Shown here: piece by piece, positions 1 through 7,144 of the stretch
Layout of the letters: every line of letters begins with the position of its first letter
Position numbering within the stretch: the first letter of the stretch is position 1
Origin: DATEJJ01 sp039649115
Lineage (GTDB): Bacteria > Actinomycetota > Actinomycetes > Mycobacteriales > Micromonosporaceae
Reading direction: 5' to 3'
NCBI GenBank assembly: GCA_039649115.1
Contig: JBBWZQ010000095.1
Span: forward strand, 1-12,590
Length of the DNA: 12,590 nucleotides
The notes under the pieces: model-generated
What the model saw: only the letters and a program-made list of their open reading frames with translations
The model's database searches: none
What the model was told of the DNA's origin: nothing
Program-made: the position numbers and the translations under genes

Positions 1-61
1 CGGGCCGAGGGGGATCACCAGTTGCCGGCGAACGCGGGGGGCGAGTGCGACCGGGCCAGTG

Positions 62-577
62 TCACCTGTACTCGACGGAGGCGTCGTCGAGCCAGTCGGC
101 GAGGTACCGGGCGAACGAGGCGCGCACCAGCACCCAGTACGCGTGCTCGTCCACCCGTACCAGCACCACCTGGGTACGGGCCAGCGTGCTCTGCGCGCAT
201 CCGCCGACCGGGAAGGCGCTCGGGTGCAGGTCCAGCGGGCAGCCGTGGGCCAGCACGTCCCGCGCGTACTCCCCCTCGACGAGCACCGTCGTGCGCTGCG
301 CCGACACGTCCACAACAGACACCGCGTCGTCCACAACGGACAATGGCTTCGCGTCCGGCGCGTCCGTGACCAGCCACTCGTCCGGGCCGAGCCACAGCAC
401 CAGCGTGTCGCCGGCGCGGTGGCTGGTGCCCGGCGCGGCGGGCAGCGGTACCCCGAGATCCGCGCCGGCCGGGTCGGCGGCCCGCACGTTGATCTGCGTG
501 CGGAACGGCAGTTCGGCGACGCGCAGCCGGGCAGCGGCGATGCCGGGCCAGCCGGCGAGCGGGCTCGACCTATCCAT
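62..577 (-). CDS. soxG: Sarcosine oxidase gamma subunit SoxG (171 aa)
   Basis: Gamma subunit of heterotetrameric sarcosine oxidase, a cytoplasmic enzyme that oxidises sarcosine to glycine. The family has a GcvT-like fold and no cofactor of its own. Recognisable parts are an N-terminal RSSPLAG segment, LPFRTQINVR near residues 23-32, LWLGPDEWLV near 61-70, VVDVSAQRTTVLVEG near 88-102, CPLDLHPSAFP near 113-123 and a C-terminal VLVRASFARYLADWL. These match the family core. At 171 residues it is shorter than the roughly 200 I recall for actinobacterial SoxG; the shortening appears to lie before VVDVSAQRT, where a helical stretch is missing. The ATG at 577 overlaps the soxA stop by 8 bp, implying translational coupling. 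It is the last gene of the operon that can be seen. Subunit identity is secure from the B-D-A-G gene order, although the protein alone is poorly conserved. Confidence 0.9.
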   Translation of the reverse strand: MDRSSPLAGWPGIAAARLRVAELPFRTQINVRAADPAGADLGVPLPAAPGTSHRAGDTLVLWLGPDEWLVTDAPDAKPLSVVDDAVSVVDVSAQRTTVLVEGEYARDVLAHGCPLDLHPSAFPVGGCAQSTLARTQVVLVRVDEHAYWVLVRASFARYLADWLDDASVEYR

Positions 578-3134
578 CCCGGCGCGCCCCCTCGGGGTCG
601 TAGAGCACCGGGCCGGCGACGGTCACCGGCACCACCCGGTCGCCGAGCGGCGCGTACAGCCGCTGGCCGATCCGGTCGCGACCGCCCTTGACGAGGGCGA
701 GCGCGAACGTGCGGCCGAGCGCGGCGCTGGGGTAACTGGAGGTGACATGGCCGAGCGCCGGTACCGGCGGCGGCGGCACGTCCCGCGTGGCGATCAGGTG
801 GGCACCCTCGGGCAGCAGCGTGGTCCGGTCGTCGGGGAGCAGCCCGACGAGGTGCCTGCGGTCGGGCCGCGAAGTGTCCACTCTGGAGAACGATCGCTTG
901 CCGACGAAGTCGGGCTTCTTCTTCGACACCACCCACGCCATGCCCAGATCATGCGGCGTGACGGTGCCGTCGGTGTCCTGCCCGACGATCGGGTACCCCT
1001 TCTCGGCGCGCAGCACATGCATGGTCTCGGTGCCGTAGGGGGTGATGCCGAACGGCTGGCCGGCCGCGTACACCGCCTCCCACAGCGCGGTCCCGTACCA
1101 CCACGGCACGTTGATCTCGTAGGCCAGCTCGCCCGAGAAGCTGATCCGGCACACCCGCGCGGCGAGCCCGGCCACGGTGCTGTCGCGCCACGTCATGAAC
1201 GGGAAGGCGGCCGCGTCCACCGCCAGGTCGGGTGCGAGCGACCGCAGCACGTCGCGGGAGCGCGGGCCGACCAGTGCCACGGTCGCCCACTGCTCGGTCA
1301 CCGAGGTGCAGTACGCGCGCAGGTGCGGCCACTCGGTCTGCAGCCACTCCTCCAGCCACTCCAGCACGGCGGCGGCGTTGCCGGTGGTCGTGGTCAGCAG
1401 GAACCGGTCCTCGGCCAGCCGGGCCACGGTGCCGTCGTCGAAGAGCATGCCGTCGGCGTGGCACAGCACGCCGTACCGGATCGCGCCGGGGCGCAGGCTG
1501 GACAGCACGTTGGTGTACAGGCGGTCCAGGAAGGCGGCCGCGTCGGCACCCTGTACCTCGATCTTCCCGAGGGTGGACGCGTCCATCAGCGCGACGCCCT
1601 CCCGGGCGGCCCGGCACTCGCGCCGCACCGCGGCGGGCATGTCCTCCGCCGCCACCGGGTAGTACCGGGCGCGCTGCCACTGCCCGACGTTCTCGAACAG
1701 CGCGCCGTGCGCCACGTGCCAGTCGTGGATCGCGGTCACCCGCACCGGGTCGAAGCACCGGCCCCGGTCGCGGCCGGCGAGCGTGGCGAAGCTGACCGGG
1801 GTGTACGGCGGGCGGAAGGTGGTGAGGCCCAGCGCGTGCCCGCCGAGTGCCTGCCGGACGGCGGCGCTGGTCAGCACGCCGGAGGTCTTCCCCTGGTCGT
1901 GCGCCGTGCCCGCGGTGGTGTACCGCTTCACGTGCTCGACCGAGCGCAGCCCGGCGCCGGTGGCGTCCAGCACGTCGGCCACGGTCACGTCGCGCTGCAG
2001 GTCGACGAAGTGGGTGCGGTAGTCCTCGGCGGGCACCACGAAGAACGTGGAGCCGGGCAGCGATTCATCAAGAACGAACGAGACAGCCTGCCGGCAGCCG
2101 TCCGGGACGAACCTGCCCAGTTCCTCGTCGAAGCGCAGCCGCCCGCCGGCCTGGCTGTACAGGTGCAGCACCGGGTTCCAGCCACCGGAGACGAGCAGCA
2201 GGTCCGCGTCGTACCGGCGGGTGGCGCCGCCCGCCAGCGGCGCCACCTCCACCGTGGACACTCCGGTGTCCCCCTCGACACCCACCACGGCCTGGCCCTG
2301 CCGGGTGTCGACGATCTCGGCGATCTCCACGCCCGCGCCGGCCAGCTCCCGGGCCGCCGCGTACGCGGAGTCGTTGGTGGTGAACACGACCGCGCGCCGG
2401 CCGGCGAGCACGCCGTACCGGTGCAGGTAGGTGCGGGCGGCACCGGCCAGCATCACGCCGGGCCGGTCGTTGCCGGCGAAGGCGATCGGCCGCTCGTGCG
2501 CGCCGGTCGCGAGGACCACCCGGCCGGCCCGGATGCGCCAGAGCCGCTCGCGCGCCACGTGCGGCGGCGCGGCGGCGCCGAGGTGGTTGGTGCGCCGCTG
2601 CACCGCGACCAGGTAGTTGTCGTCGTAGTACCCGACGACGGTGGTGCGCGCGAGCAGCCGCACGCCGGTGGGGCCGGCCGCCACCGGGTGCTCGTCGGCG
2701 AGGATCACCCGGGCCCCGGTGCGCGCGGCGGCCTCGGCGGCGGCCACCCCGGCCGGGCCACCCCCGACCACGAGCACGTCGGTGTGTGCGTACACGGCGT
2801 CGTACCGGGCCGGATCGGGCGTGGTGGCGAGCCGGCCGCGCCCGGACAGTCCACTCGCGACCAGGCCGTCGTGGAGCTCGACGGTGGTCGCGGTCAGCAT
2901 CGGCTCCGGGAAGGGCTCCTCGATCTGGACGACCCCGGTCGGCTCCTCGCTGCCGGCGGAGTAGATCCCGCGTGGCCGGCCCAGCCGCACGCTGGTGCCG
3001 ACCTGGCGCACGCCGTTGGCGAGCAGGGCGGAGGCGAGCGTGTCGCCCCGGTACCCGCGGTATTCCTGGCCGTCGAAGCGGAATCCGACGGGCACGGAGC
3101 GGTCGACGAGACCGGCGGTGGGGTGGCGCGTCAC
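570..3134 (-). CDS. soxA: Sarcosine oxidase alpha subunit SoxA (854 aa, contracted form)
   Basis: Alpha subunit of heterotetrameric sarcosine oxidase. In the family it binds NAD and, through a GcvT-like C-terminal half, tetrahydrofolate, converting the methyl carbon of sarcosine to 5,10-methylene-THF. Visible order: an N-terminal Fer2_4-like domain at about residues 10-72 (FRFDGQEYRGYRGDTLASAL, then RPRGIYSAG) with no cluster cysteines, as in other SoxA; a dinucleotide-binding site VLVVGGGPAGV near 120-130; a second site around VVLATGAHERP near 206-216; VSGGWNPVLHL near 315-325; HVKRYTTAGTAHDQGKTSG near 401-419; and a GcvT module from about 465 to the end with YGVLCHADGMLFDDG, TSVTEQWATVALVGPRSRD and LRAEKGYPIVGQDTDG. 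The start is GTG 3134, which shares GTGA with the soxD stop and gives the expected N-terminus. The recalled Arthrobacter homologue has about 967 residues. The difference falls at three sites in the nucleotide-binding half, while the GcvT half is full length. The reading frame is intact. Confidence 0.95.
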   Translation of the reverse strand: MTRHPTAGLVDRSVPVGFRFDGQEYRGYRGDTLASALLANGVRQVGTSVRLGRPRGIYSAGSEEPTGVVQIEEPFPEPMLTATTVELHDGLVASGLSGRGRLATTPDPARYDAVYAHTDVLVVGGGPAGVAAAEAAARTGARVILADEHPVAAGPTGVRLLARTTVVGYYDDNYLVAVQRRTNHLGAAAPPHVARERLWRIRAGRVVLATGAHERPIAFAGNDRPGVMLAGAARTYLHRYGVLAGRRAVVFTTNDSAYAAARELAGAGVEIAEIVDTRQGQAVVGVEGDTGVSTVEVAPLAGGATRRYDADLLLVSGGWNPVLHLYSQAGGRLRFDEELGRFVPDGCRQAVSFVLDESLPGSTFFVVPAEDYRTHFVDLQRDVTVADVLDATGAGLRSVEHVKRYTTAGTAHDQGKTSGVLTSAAVRQALGGHALGLTTFRPPYTPVSFATLAGRDRGRCFDPVRVTAIHDWHVAHGALFENVGQWQRARYYPVAAEDMPAAVRRECRAAREGVALMDASTLGKIEVQGADAAAFLDRLYTNVLSSLRPGAIRYGVLCHADGMLFDDGTVARLAEDRFLLTTTTGNAAAVLEWLEEWLQTEWPHLRAYCTSVTEQWATVALVGPRSRDVLRSLAPDLAVDAAAFPFMTWRDSTVAGLAARVCRISFSGELAYEINVPWWYGTALWEAVYAAGQPFGITPYGTETMHVLRAEKGYPIVGQDTDGTVTPHDLGMAWVVSKKKPDFVGKRSFSRVDTSRPDRRHLVGLLPDDRTTLLPEGAHLIATRDVPPPPVPALGHVTSSYPSAALGRTFALALVKGGRDRIGQRLYAPLGDRVVPVTVAGPVLYDPEGARRDG

Positions 3135-3382
3135 CTCGACACCGCCAGGATCTCGTTGGTGCGGGTGTCGCGCACCACGGTGAACCAGCGGCGGCAGCCG
3201 GCGGTGTGGCACCAGCGCTCGGTGAACGGTCCCTCGGGGTTGGCCCGGACGAACAGGTAACGCGCCCACTCCTCGTCGGTGAGCGCGGACGGGTCCTCGG
3301 GGTAGGCCACGTGCGCCTGGCCGCCGTAGTGGTACTCGGCCTCGTCGCGCGGCCCGCACCACGGGCACCGGATCAGCAACAT
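3131..3382 (-). CDS. soxD: Sarcosine oxidase delta subunit SoxD (83 aa)
   Basis: Small zinc-binding delta subunit of heterotetrameric sarcosine oxidase. Family crystal structures place one zinc ion on Cys6, Cys9, His59 and Cys63. This protein has exactly those residues: MLLIRCPWCGPRDE gives C6 and C9, and RWCHTAGCRRWF gives H59 and C63. The central ALTDEEWARYLFVRANPEGPF and the terminal TNEILAVSR are also typical. Its length is usual for shorter members of the family. Only 9 nt separate it from the soxB stop, and a GAGAGG sequence at the soxB stop serves as ribosome-binding site. Its stop overlaps the soxA GTG start by 4 bp. It lies in the standard soxB-soxD-soxA-soxG order. Identification is essentially certain. 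Confidence 0.97.
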   Translation of the reverse strand: MLLIRCPWCGPRDEAEYHYGGQAHVAYPEDPSALTDEEWARYLFVRANPEGPFTERWCHTAGCRRWFTVVRDTRTNEILAVSR

Positions 3383-3391
3383 GCGCGCCTC

Positions 3392-4588
3392 TCAGTGTGC
3401 CACGGCGGCGGCGCCGTGCTCGTCGACGAGGGCACCGGTGACGAACCTGTCCAATGTGAACGGTGCGTTGAGCGGGTGCGGCTCGCCACGGGCGACGGTG
3501 TGCGCGTAGCACCACCCCACCCCGGGCGTCGCCTTGAAGCCGCCGGTACCCCAGCCGCAGTTGAGGAACAGGTTCTCCACCGGGGTCAGCCCGACGATCG
3601 GCGAGGCGTCCGGGGTCACGTCCACGATGCCGCCCCAGGTGCGCAGCACGTGCGCCCGCGCGAACACGGGGAACAGCTCCAGCGCCGCCGACATCTGCCG
3701 CTCGATGACGTGCGGCGCGCCGCGCTGGCTGTAGGAGTTGTACGTGTCGATCCCGGCACCCATCACCAGCTCGCCCTTGTGCGCCTGGCTGACGTACACG
3801 TGCACGGCGTTGGACATGACGACCGTGGGGTGCACCGGCTCCAGCAGCTCGGACACGAGGGCCTGCAGGGGATGGCTCTGGATCGGCAGGTCCAGCCCGA
3901 CCATCGCGCCGAGGACGGAGGAGTGCCCGGCGGCGCACAGCGCCACCCGCTCGGCCGCGATGTCGCCCCGGGTGGTGCGCAGCCCGGTCACGCGTCCATT
4001 GTGGACGTCGATCCCGGTGACCTCGCAGTGCTGGACGAGGTCCACGCCGAGGGTGTCGGCGGCGCGGGCGAAGCCCCACGCGACGTGGTCGTGCCTGGCG
4101 ATCCCGGCGCGGGGCTGGTAACTGGCGCCCATGACGGGGTAGCGCACGTCGGGCGAGACGTTGAGGATGGGGCAGACCTGTCTGGCCTGCGCCGGATCCA
4201 GCCACTGCGCGTCGATGCCGGCGAGCTGGTTCGCGTACACCCTGCGGACGCCGTCGCGCACGTCCTGCGGGCTGTGCGCGAGGTTGAGCACGCCGCGCTG
4301 GCTGAACAGGATTTCGTGGCCGAGGTCCTCCTCCAGCCCTTCCCACAGCTTCAGCGCGTGCTCGTAGATGCCGGCGCTGGCGTCCCAGAGGTAGTTGGAG
4401 CGGATGATGGTGGTGTTGCGGGCCATGTTGCCGCCGCCCAGCCAGCCGCGCTCCAGCACCGCCACGTCCGTGATGCCGTGGTTGCGCGCCAGGTAGTAGG
4501 CGGTCGCGAGGCCGTGCCCGCCGCCGCCGACGATCACGGTCTGGTACCGGCGCTTCGGCTCCGGGTTCCGCCAGAGGACCTCGGTCAT
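3392..4588 (-). CDS. soxB: Sarcosine oxidase beta subunit SoxB (398 aa)
   Basis: Catalytic beta subunit of heterotetrameric sarcosine oxidase. In the family it carries non-covalent FAD, where sarcosine is oxidised, and covalent FMN, where oxygen is reduced to hydrogen peroxide. The N-terminal Rossmann motif is VIVGGGGHGLATAYYLA at about residues 18-34, followed by VAVLERGWLGGGNMARNTT, with Glu46 in the place that binds the FAD ribose. Other signatures are IIRSNYLWD, LFSQRGVLNLAHS, PRAGIARHDHVAW, PIQSHPLQALVSE and FLNCGWGTGGFKATPG. By counting against a recalled homologue, His166 in ARHDHVAW corresponds to the FMN-linking His173 of characterised enzymes. The protein is close to the usual length of about 405. 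The ATG at 4588 overlaps the stop of the upstream dimethylglycine oxidase gene as ATGA, and there is no strong Shine-Dalgarno sequence, so translation is probably coupled to that gene. The ATG directly precedes the conserved LWRNPEPKRRY. Confidence 0.97.
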   Translation of the reverse strand: MTEVLWRNPEPKRRYQTVIVGGGGHGLATAYYLARNHGITDVAVLERGWLGGGNMARNTTIIRSNYLWDASAGIYEHALKLWEGLEEDLGHEILFSQRGVLNLAHSPQDVRDGVRRVYANQLAGIDAQWLDPAQARQVCPILNVSPDVRYPVMGASYQPRAGIARHDHVAWGFARAADTLGVDLVQHCEVTGIDVHNGRVTGLRTTRGDIAAERVALCAAGHSSVLGAMVGLDLPIQSHPLQALVSELLEPVHPTVVMSNAVHVYVSQAHKGELVMGAGIDTYNSYSQRGAPHVIERQMSAALELFPVFARAHVLRTWGGIVDVTPDASPIVGLTPVENLFLNCGWGTGGFKATPGVGWCYAHTVARGEPHPLNAPFTLDRFVTGALVDEHGAAAVAH

Positions 4589-7017
4589 GAGCGCAACCGG
4601 GTCATCTGCGGGTCGAACAGCGGCTCGGTGGCGACCGTCGCCGCCACCCGCCGGTCGAAGTATCCGATGTGGACGGTCTGGCCCGGCGTCGCGAGGGACT
4701 CGGGCAGCCAGGCGTACGCGATGCCCGTGCCGATGGTGTACCCGTACGCCGCGCTGGTCACGTACCCGACGCAGCGGTCGCCCTCGTACACCGGCTCCCG
4801 GCCCATGACGACCTCGTCGAGAGTGAGGCAGGTCAACCGCCGCCGCACCTGTTCCCGGCGGCGCAGCAGGGCCTCGCGGCCCACGAAGTCGCCCTTGTCC
4901 AGCTTGACCGCGAAGCCCAGGCCCGCCTCGTACGGGTCGTGCTCGTGGGTCATGTCGGCGCCGAAGGACCGGTAGCCCTTCTCCAGGCGCAGGCTCGTGA
5001 AGGCGCCCCGGCCACCGGCGATGACGCCGAGGTCCCGGCCGGCCTGCCACAGCGTGTCCCACAGCTTCAGGCCCATGTCGGCGGTCGTGTAGAGCTCCCA
5101 GCCCAATTCGCCCACATAGGACAGTCGCAGCGCGGTGACCGGTACCATGCCGACGTGTGCGCGCCGGGCCCGGAAGTAGCGGAAGGCCCCGGTGGACAGG
5201 TCGGTGTCGGCCAGCGGCGCGACCAGGTCCCGCGCCCGCGGTCCCCACACGCCCACGCAACAGGTGCCGGCGGTGATGTCCCGGACCACCACCCCGTCCT
5301 CGGGCAGGTGCCGCTGGAACCAGGTGAGGTCCAGATTGCCGTTGACCCCCACCTGGTACAGGTCGGGCGCGAGCCGGGCGACGGTGATGTCGCTGCGGAT
5401 CCCGCCGTCCGCGTCGAGCAGCAGGCAGTAGGTCACCGAGCCCACCGACTTGTCCACATCACCCGTTGTCAGCCGCTGCAGGAAGGCCGCGGCGCCCCGG
5501 CCGCTGACCTCGACGCGCTTGAGCGGCGTCATGTCGTACAGCGCGACCGCCTCCCGGGTGACCTGCGCCTCGGCGCCCACGACCGGGGACCAGTACCGGG
5601 CCGCCCAGTCATCCGGTACCGGGATGTCCCGCCCGCCGAGCAGGTCCGCATTCGCCTCGTACCACTGTGGACGCTCCCAGCCGGTCGCCTCCAGGAAATA
5701 CCCGCCCAACGCCTGCTGCCGGGGGTAGAACGGGCTGGTGCGCAGCGGCCGCGGCGCCGCCATCGGCTGCAGCGGGTGGATGACGTCGTAGACCTCGACG
5801 TAGTTCTGGCAGTCCCGGGCGAGCACGTAGGCGGGCGCCAGCTGGTGCGCCTCGAACCGGTTGACGTCACACTCGTGCAGGTCGAAGGAGGAGCAGTACC
5901 CGTCGACGAGCCACTCGCTGACCGCCCGGGCCACGCCGGCCGAATGGGTGACCCACACGGCCTCGGCGAACCAGAAGCCCCGCGCCGCCGTGGACTCGCC
6001 GAGCAGCGGCATGTTGTCGGTGGTGAAGGAGAACAGCCCGTTGATCCCCCGCTCCACTTTGGACTCCCGGGTGGCCGGGATCAACGCCTGGGTCGCGGCC
6101 CAGGCGGGCGCGAAGTCCTGCTCGGTGAACGGCAGCACCGACGGCATCAGCTCCGCGACGTCGTAAGGTGCGACGTCATAGGATGCGAGGTCGTCCGCGC
6201 TGACCGGCATCGGCTGGTGGCCGTAGTAGCCCACCGCCAGCCCGTCGGACTGCTCCCGCAGGTAGAGATCGGCGTCCTGGTGCCGGAGGATCGGCCCGGA
6301 CCCCTCCGGCGCGCCGGTGCCGGACAGCGCGGCGAGCGGCCCCGTCCAGGCCAGCTGGTGCGCCAACGGGGTCAGTGGCAGCGGTGCGCCCACCATCCGG
6401 GCCACCCGCGGCCCCCAGATGCCGGCGCAGCACACCACGACGTCGGCGGGCAGGTCACCCTGGTCCGTCACCACCGCGCTGACGCGGCCGTCGACGGTGC
6501 GGATGTCGCGCACCTGGTGCCGGTCGCGCACGCTCACCCCCCGCGCCCGGGCGAGGTCGAGCTGCGCCTGTACCGCCGCCACCGCGTCGGCGAACCCGTC
6601 GGTCGGCACGTACAGGCCGCCGAGGATCGCGGCGCGGTCGAGCAGCGGGTACCGGTCCACGCACTCGTCCGGCGGCAGCACCCGCGCGTCGGGCACACCC
6701 CAGGCGGTCACCCAGCCGTGCCGGCGGTGCAACTCCGCGAGGCGCCGCGGCGTCGTCGCCACCTCCAAGCCGCCGACCTGGCTGAAGCAGCCGAGCCGGT
6801 GGAGCTTGTCGACGGTGTACCGGGCCAGTCGGGTCATCGTCTTGCTGGCGTTGGTCTGGAACACCAGCCCCGGCGCGTGCGACGACGAGCCGCCCGGCCT
6901 GGGCAGCGGCCCCTGTTCCAGCACGGTGATGCCGTCCCAGCCGCGCAGGGACAGCTCGTCGGCCAGCGCCGCCCCGACGACACCCGCCCCGATGATGACT
7001 ACCCGGGGTCCCACCAT
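4585..7017 (-). CDS. dmg: Dimethylglycine oxidase, FAD/THF bifunctional enzyme (810 aa)
   Basis: Converts N,N-dimethylglycine and oxygen to sarcosine and hydrogen peroxide, and transfers the methyl carbon to tetrahydrofolate as 5,10-methylene-THF. The N-terminal DAO-type domain has VVIIGAGVVGAALADEL at about residues 6-22 and GGSSSHAPGLVFQT at 43-54. His47 there aligns with the flavin-linking histidine in the STWHAAG motif of human DMGDH. By counting against the recalled Arthrobacter globiformis enzyme (about 830 aa), catalytic His225, Tyr259 and Asp552 correspond here to His220 (PLAHQ), Tyr252 (DLYLRE) and Asp543 (RSDITVARL). The C-terminal GcvT half carries YDMTPLKRVEVSG, GTCCVGVWGPRARDLV, LSYVGELGWELY, LRLEKGYRSFG and the ending DPQMTRLRS. 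The start is ATG 7017, with GGAGG six bases upstream; an in-frame ATG at 7047 lies inside the putative promoter and is unlikely. First gene of the operon, overlapping soxB by 4 bp. A general sarcosine/dimethylglycine dehydrogenase is the alternative, but similarity to the Arthrobacter oxidase is detailed. Confidence 0.93.
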   Translation of the reverse strand: MVGPRVVIIGAGVVGAALADELSLRGWDGITVLEQGPLPRPGGSSSHAPGLVFQTNASKTMTRLARYTVDKLHRLGCFSQVGGLEVATTPRRLAELHRRHGWVTAWGVPDARVLPPDECVDRYPLLDRAAILGGLYVPTDGFADAVAAVQAQLDLARARGVSVRDRHQVRDIRTVDGRVSAVVTDQGDLPADVVVCCAGIWGPRVARMVGAPLPLTPLAHQLAWTGPLAALSGTGAPEGSGPILRHQDADLYLREQSDGLAVGYYGHQPMPVSADDLASYDVAPYDVAELMPSVLPFTEQDFAPAWAATQALIPATRESKVERGINGLFSFTTDNMPLLGESTAARGFWFAEAVWVTHSAGVARAVSEWLVDGYCSSFDLHECDVNRFEAHQLAPAYVLARDCQNYVEVYDVIHPLQPMAAPRPLRTSPFYPRQQALGGYFLEATGWERPQWYEANADLLGGRDIPVPDDWAARYWSPVVGAEAQVTREAVALYDMTPLKRVEVSGRGAAAFLQRLTTGDVDKSVGSVTYCLLLDADGGIRSDITVARLAPDLYQVGVNGNLDLTWFQRHLPEDGVVVRDITAGTCCVGVWGPRARDLVAPLADTDLSTGAFRYFRARRAHVGMVPVTALRLSYVGELGWELYTTADMGLKLWDTLWQAGRDLGVIAGGRGAFTSLRLEKGYRSFGADMTHEHDPYEAGLGFAVKLDKGDFVGREALLRRREQVRRRLTCLTLDEVVMGREPVYEGDRCVGYVTSAAYGYTIGTGIAYAWLPESLATPGQTVHIGYFDRRVAATVATEPLFDPQMTRLRS
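6155..6195. repeat. 15-bp tandem repeat inside the dimethylglycine oxidase gene
   Basis: On the plus strand GCGACGTCGTAAGGT (6155-6169) is followed directly by GCGACGTCATAGGAT (6170-6184), identical at 12 of 15 bases, and then by a partial third unit, GCGAGGTCGTC. The period is a multiple of three, so the frame holds. It encodes the doubled YDVA in the stretch SYDVAPYDVAEL at about residues 279-290, in a surface-like loop between the FAD-domain segments. Confidence 0.7.
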
Positions 7018-7023
7018 CGCGCG

Positions 7024-7028
7024 CCTCC
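7024..7028 (-). promoter_or_regulatory. Ribosome-binding site that sets the dimethylglycine oxidase start
   Basis: Read on the minus strand, GGAGG is followed by six bases and then ATG at 7017. This strong, well-spaced Shine-Dalgarno sequence selects that ATG over the upstream in-frame ATG at 7047. Confidence 0.8.
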
Positions 7029-7033
7029 AGCAA

Positions 7034-7067
7034 TGCGTTTTATGCAACGGGGTGCGTCATGTGCAAC
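7034..7067 (-). promoter_or_regulatory. Tandem 15-bp operator-like repeats before dimethylglycine oxidase
   Basis: On the plus strand TGCGTTTTATGCAAC (7034-7048) and TGCGTCATGTGCAAC (7053-7067) are direct repeats with a 19-bp period, separated by GGGG. Each contains an imperfect dyad, TGC-N7-GCA, the form expected of a dimer-binding site. They cover the putative -35 and -10 boxes of the operon, which favours a repressor. A diverged pair with the same period precedes the ABC transporter operon. The binding protein is not identified. Confidence 0.6.
7039..7066 (-). promoter_or_regulatory. Putative promoter of the dmg-soxBDAG operon
   Basis: On the minus strand TTGCAC (7066-7061) resembles a -35 box and CATAAA (7044-7039) a -10 box, with a 16-bp spacer. 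Each matches the vegetative consensus at four of six positions. The predicted start of transcription, near 7032, leaves a leader of about 15 nt, just enough for the GGAGG site. The AT-rich block stands out in this GC-rich DNA. No mapped transcript supports it. Confidence 0.45.
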
Positions 7068-7106
7068 AAGAATCCCGTGCTCCCCGGCGCGTGTCAACCG
7101 CGGCAA

Positions 7107-7136
7107 TTGACGTGTGACTAAAAGGTCACGTATGGT
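7107..7136 (+). promoter_or_regulatory. Putative promoter of the ArsR-type regulator gene
   Basis: TTGACG (7107-7112) matches the -35 consensus at five of six bases and TATGGT (7131-7136) the -10 at four of six, with an 18-bp spacer. A start of transcription about seven bases further on would fall at or just before the GTG start at 7145, so the mRNA would be leaderless or nearly so, which is common in actinobacteria. Confidence 0.5.
7114..7129. promoter_or_regulatory. Palindrome in the regulator promoter, probable operator
   Basis: GTGAC (7114-7118) and GTCAC (7125-7129) form a perfect inverted repeat around TAAAAG. It sits entirely within the -35/-10 spacer of the plus-strand promoter, a classic position for an autorepressor operator. 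The ArsR-type protein encoded just downstream is the natural candidate to bind it. Confidence 0.5.
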
Positions 7137-7144
7137 GGGGCGCA

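Noticed and set aside
1..61. Possible start of another minus-strand gene after soxG, such as a GTG near position 18
   Set aside because: Too little sequence to recognise a product, and no convincing ribosome-binding site.
45..3260. Very long plus-strand open frame opposite soxG, soxA and soxD
   Set aside because: It is an antisense shadow produced by GC-rich codon bias; its translation is low-complexity, rich in Arg, Gly, Ala and Val, and matches no family, while the minus strand encodes a complete sox operon.
3135..4346. Upstream extension of the soxA frame giving 1258 residues
   Set aside because: The extra N-terminal part overlaps soxD and soxB out of frame and is arginine-rich; the conserved SoxA N-terminus begins right after GTG 3134.
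7018..7047. Earlier ATG for dimethylglycine oxidase at 7047
   Set aside because: It lies between the putative -35 and -10 boxes, adds a non-conserved MHKTHCWRRA, and the ATG at 7017 has a well-spaced GGAGG.
4669..7110. Long plus-strand open frame opposite dimethylglycine oxidase
   Set aside because: Same shadow effect; no recognisable domain, and it runs through the control region of the real genes.
7113..7130. CRP/GlxR-type site TGTGA...TCACG in the regulator promoter
   Set aside because: The half-sites are eight bases apart, not the six needed for a CRP-family site, so an ArsR-type operator is more likely.
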